Source: Azoarcus sp. (GTDB lineage Bacteria; Pseudomonadota; Gammaproteobacteria; Burkholderiales; Rhodocyclaceae). Taken from it: 34,111 bases of DNA. Below, piece after piece: positions 33,187 to 34,111 of the stretch. The stretch's first letter is position 1; each line of letters starts with the position of its first letter. A program made the translations under genes and the position numbers. The notes below the pieces were generated by a model that made no database searches, was not told where the DNA came from, and worked only from the letters and a program-made list of their open reading frames with translations. Location of the stretch: positions 1 through 34,111 of the forward strand of contig DYFV01000058.1 in the NCBI GenBank assembly GCA_020725025.1, written 5' to 3'.

Positions 33187-33774
33187 TTACCTCGCGATTA
33201 GTGCCAACGTTCCGATTGGTGCAGGTGGAACGGGCCAAGGCGTACCATTGTCGGAATCGGTGCGAAGGACTTGCCGCGAGCTATTGTTCGCGTAAATAAC
33301 CACGTAGGCAGAGTTCTTGGGTAGCGGCAGCGTGGCACCGAAGTACCACTCCCAAAGGCCGGGAAGGATCACGTGCTTGTCGTGATTCAGACTGAGACGA
33401 GAATAACGAGAAATCTCGCTCTTGCTCGAGTCTAGTACGATTGCAATGGGGTCGATGTAGGACGTTTTTGGCAGATACGACGGATAGACCGACTGTATCG
33501 ATAACGAGCTAGCACCCTTCGGCAGCAACACGGCCGCGACGAAGGAGCGCCCCTCCGGAAACTCCATCACGGGCGACGAGTCGTTTAGCTCAATTTTCTG
33601 TCGCTTCGAATGCGAAAGCGACAGAAATTTCAAATCAGAAAACGTCGTGCAGCAAGCGGGACTCTTTTGAAGTTGATTGACGGCCTCTTGGATCGGCAAT
33701 CCGGAGCAAGCGCCAAGCGTAGCGATAAGAAGCGTAACGAGTAGCGTCCTAACCGCAGTGTTATTAGTTCTCAT
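33187..33774 (-). CDS. MalM-like lipoprotein
   Basis: A 195-residue predicted lipoprotein. The hydrophobic core ends in lipobox LGAC with modified cysteine C23 and Ser at +2. The mature part has features I associate with the MalM (maltose operon periplasmic protein) family: a CC pair followed by a short helix (SPACCTTFSDLKFLSL), F-x-E-G-R-S then a hydrophobic strand (FPEGRSFVAAVLLP), a SIQSVYPSY turn, and a late YVVIYAN strand. MalM's molecular function is unknown, and no maltose genes are nearby, so only the fold is implied. GC content is the lowest of any gene here. The start at 33774 gives a normal signal; it lies 38-40 bases from the candidate IS end, so IS sequence may supply its promoter. 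Confidence 0.68.
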   Translation of the reverse strand: MRTNNTAVRTLLVTLLIATLGACSGLPIQEAVNQLQKSPACCTTFSDLKFLSLSHSKRQKIELNDSSPVMEFPEGRSFVAAVLLPKGASSLSIQSVYPSYLPKTSYIDPIAIVLDSSKSEISRYSRLSLNHDKHVILPGLWEWYFGATLPLPKNSAYVVIYANNSSRQVLRTDSDNGTPWPVPPAPIGTLALIAR

Positions 33775-33811
33775 AGACTCATCGATCTGATTCGGGCGGG
33801 CTTCCAACGAC

Positions 33812-34111
33812 GGTGTAGAAAAACCGGTTTCACGGGCGGGAGGGTCCCATCGGCCGGGGCCGACTTCGGTCTTTTCATCATGTTCGCGAGCGCCTCAGCT
33901 CGAATCGGTCATGGTCGTGGATCTCCATCCGTGGCGGCCGGGCGCCAAGTCGCGTTCGGCTGCCTTCCGTTCCCTCATTGCGCATATCCGTGATGCGCCA
34001 GCTTCTCGATGTTGTGCACCAGGCAGTAGAGCTTCCATTGCCCGTCGACCTTGGTGCGCCCGCGCAGGGTGAAGCGGTGCAGCCGCTTGTTGTTTCTCAG
34101 GTTGCCGAAGA
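33812..34111 (-). mobile_element. 3' end of an insertion sequence (IS1182/IS5-like), running off the window
   Basis: The transposase C-terminus lies at 33975-34111. Between its stop and the lipoprotein gene, TGTAGAAAAACC followed by a perfect AAACCGGTTT palindrome (33821-33830) looks like an IS terminal region. The exact boundary, target duplication and other end cannot be seen, so the left limit is an estimate. Confidence 0.5.
33975..34111 (-). CDS. Transposase, C-terminal part (partial)
   Basis: Forty-five codons ending in TGA at 33975 read FGNLRNNKRLHRFTLRG, then KVDGQWKLYCLVHNIEKLAHHGYAQ. This is the closing helix of DDE transposases of the IS1182/IS5 type, where a GxxKxNxGxRRFxLRGxxKVxxEWxLxCxxxNxxKL pattern follows the catalytic glutamate. 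The catalytic residues lie outside the window. No frame break is seen in this part. The family name is by pattern, and neighbouring DDE families remain possible. Confidence 0.75.
   Translation of the reverse strand, partial: FGNLRNNKRLHRFTLRGRTKVDGQWKLYCLVHNIEKLAHHGYAQ

Overview
The window is GC-rich DNA, roughly two-thirds G+C by eye, from a Pseudomonadota chromosome, most likely beta- or gammaproteobacterial. That placement rests on the minC-minD-minE order, MnmC, Tex, CnoX, HslO with a YffB-type partner, and a GTAGCCCGGATG-type inverted repeat of the kind seen in many environmental members of those classes. The SbtA/SbtB bicarbonate pair hints at an autotrophic or CO2-limited lifestyle, but no carbon-fixation gene is present to prove it. 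Nearly all genes lie on the minus strand; only gabD and the small methyltransferase after it are on the plus strand.

Layout. 174-4960: a NarL-type two-component pair, a very large cytoplasmic kinase (seven PAS, one GAF) followed by its response regulator. 5237-5596: an orphan IS3 OrfA-like protein with no OrfB. 5839-7096: sbtA-sbtB. 7302-10779: mnmC and lysS, translation-related housekeeping. 10871-12750: the minCDE division-site operon. 12841-14081: yffB and hslO, overlapping by 4 bp. The HslO (Hsp33) has lost all four zinc/redox-switch cysteines. 14107-17525: tex and cnoX, separated by a long inverted repeat. 17636-21249: a hexose-6-phosphate mutarotase and a Pat-type protein acetyltransferase, separated by the clearest intrinsic terminator in the window. 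21455-23188: an orphan membrane-anchored PAS kinase, divergent from gabD and a methyltransferase (23423-25446).

25486-31535 is a looser set of minus-strand genes: an endonuclease V-type pyrimidine dimer glycosylase with a perfect palindrome upstream, an ExoD-like membrane protein, a SAM methyltransferase, an enoyl-CoA hydratase, a LysE exporter, a secreted PHB-depolymerase-type esterase, a DUF421 membrane protein and a DUF1330 protein. 31700-33774 holds three consecutive lipoprotein genes, two of them visibly lower in GC than the rest. They abut the 3' end of an IS transposase that runs off the window, so this end looks like an accessory, recently acquired segment.

The strongest points for follow-up are the cysteine-less Hsp33, the lipoprotein/IS segment with its shared intergenic repeat, the palindrome in front of the DNA repair gene, and the terminator that leaves almost no leader for the mutarotase. 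I did not find a clearly new multi-gene system. No rRNA, tRNA, CRISPR array or replication origin was seen, and no gene-free stretch exceeds about 300 bases.
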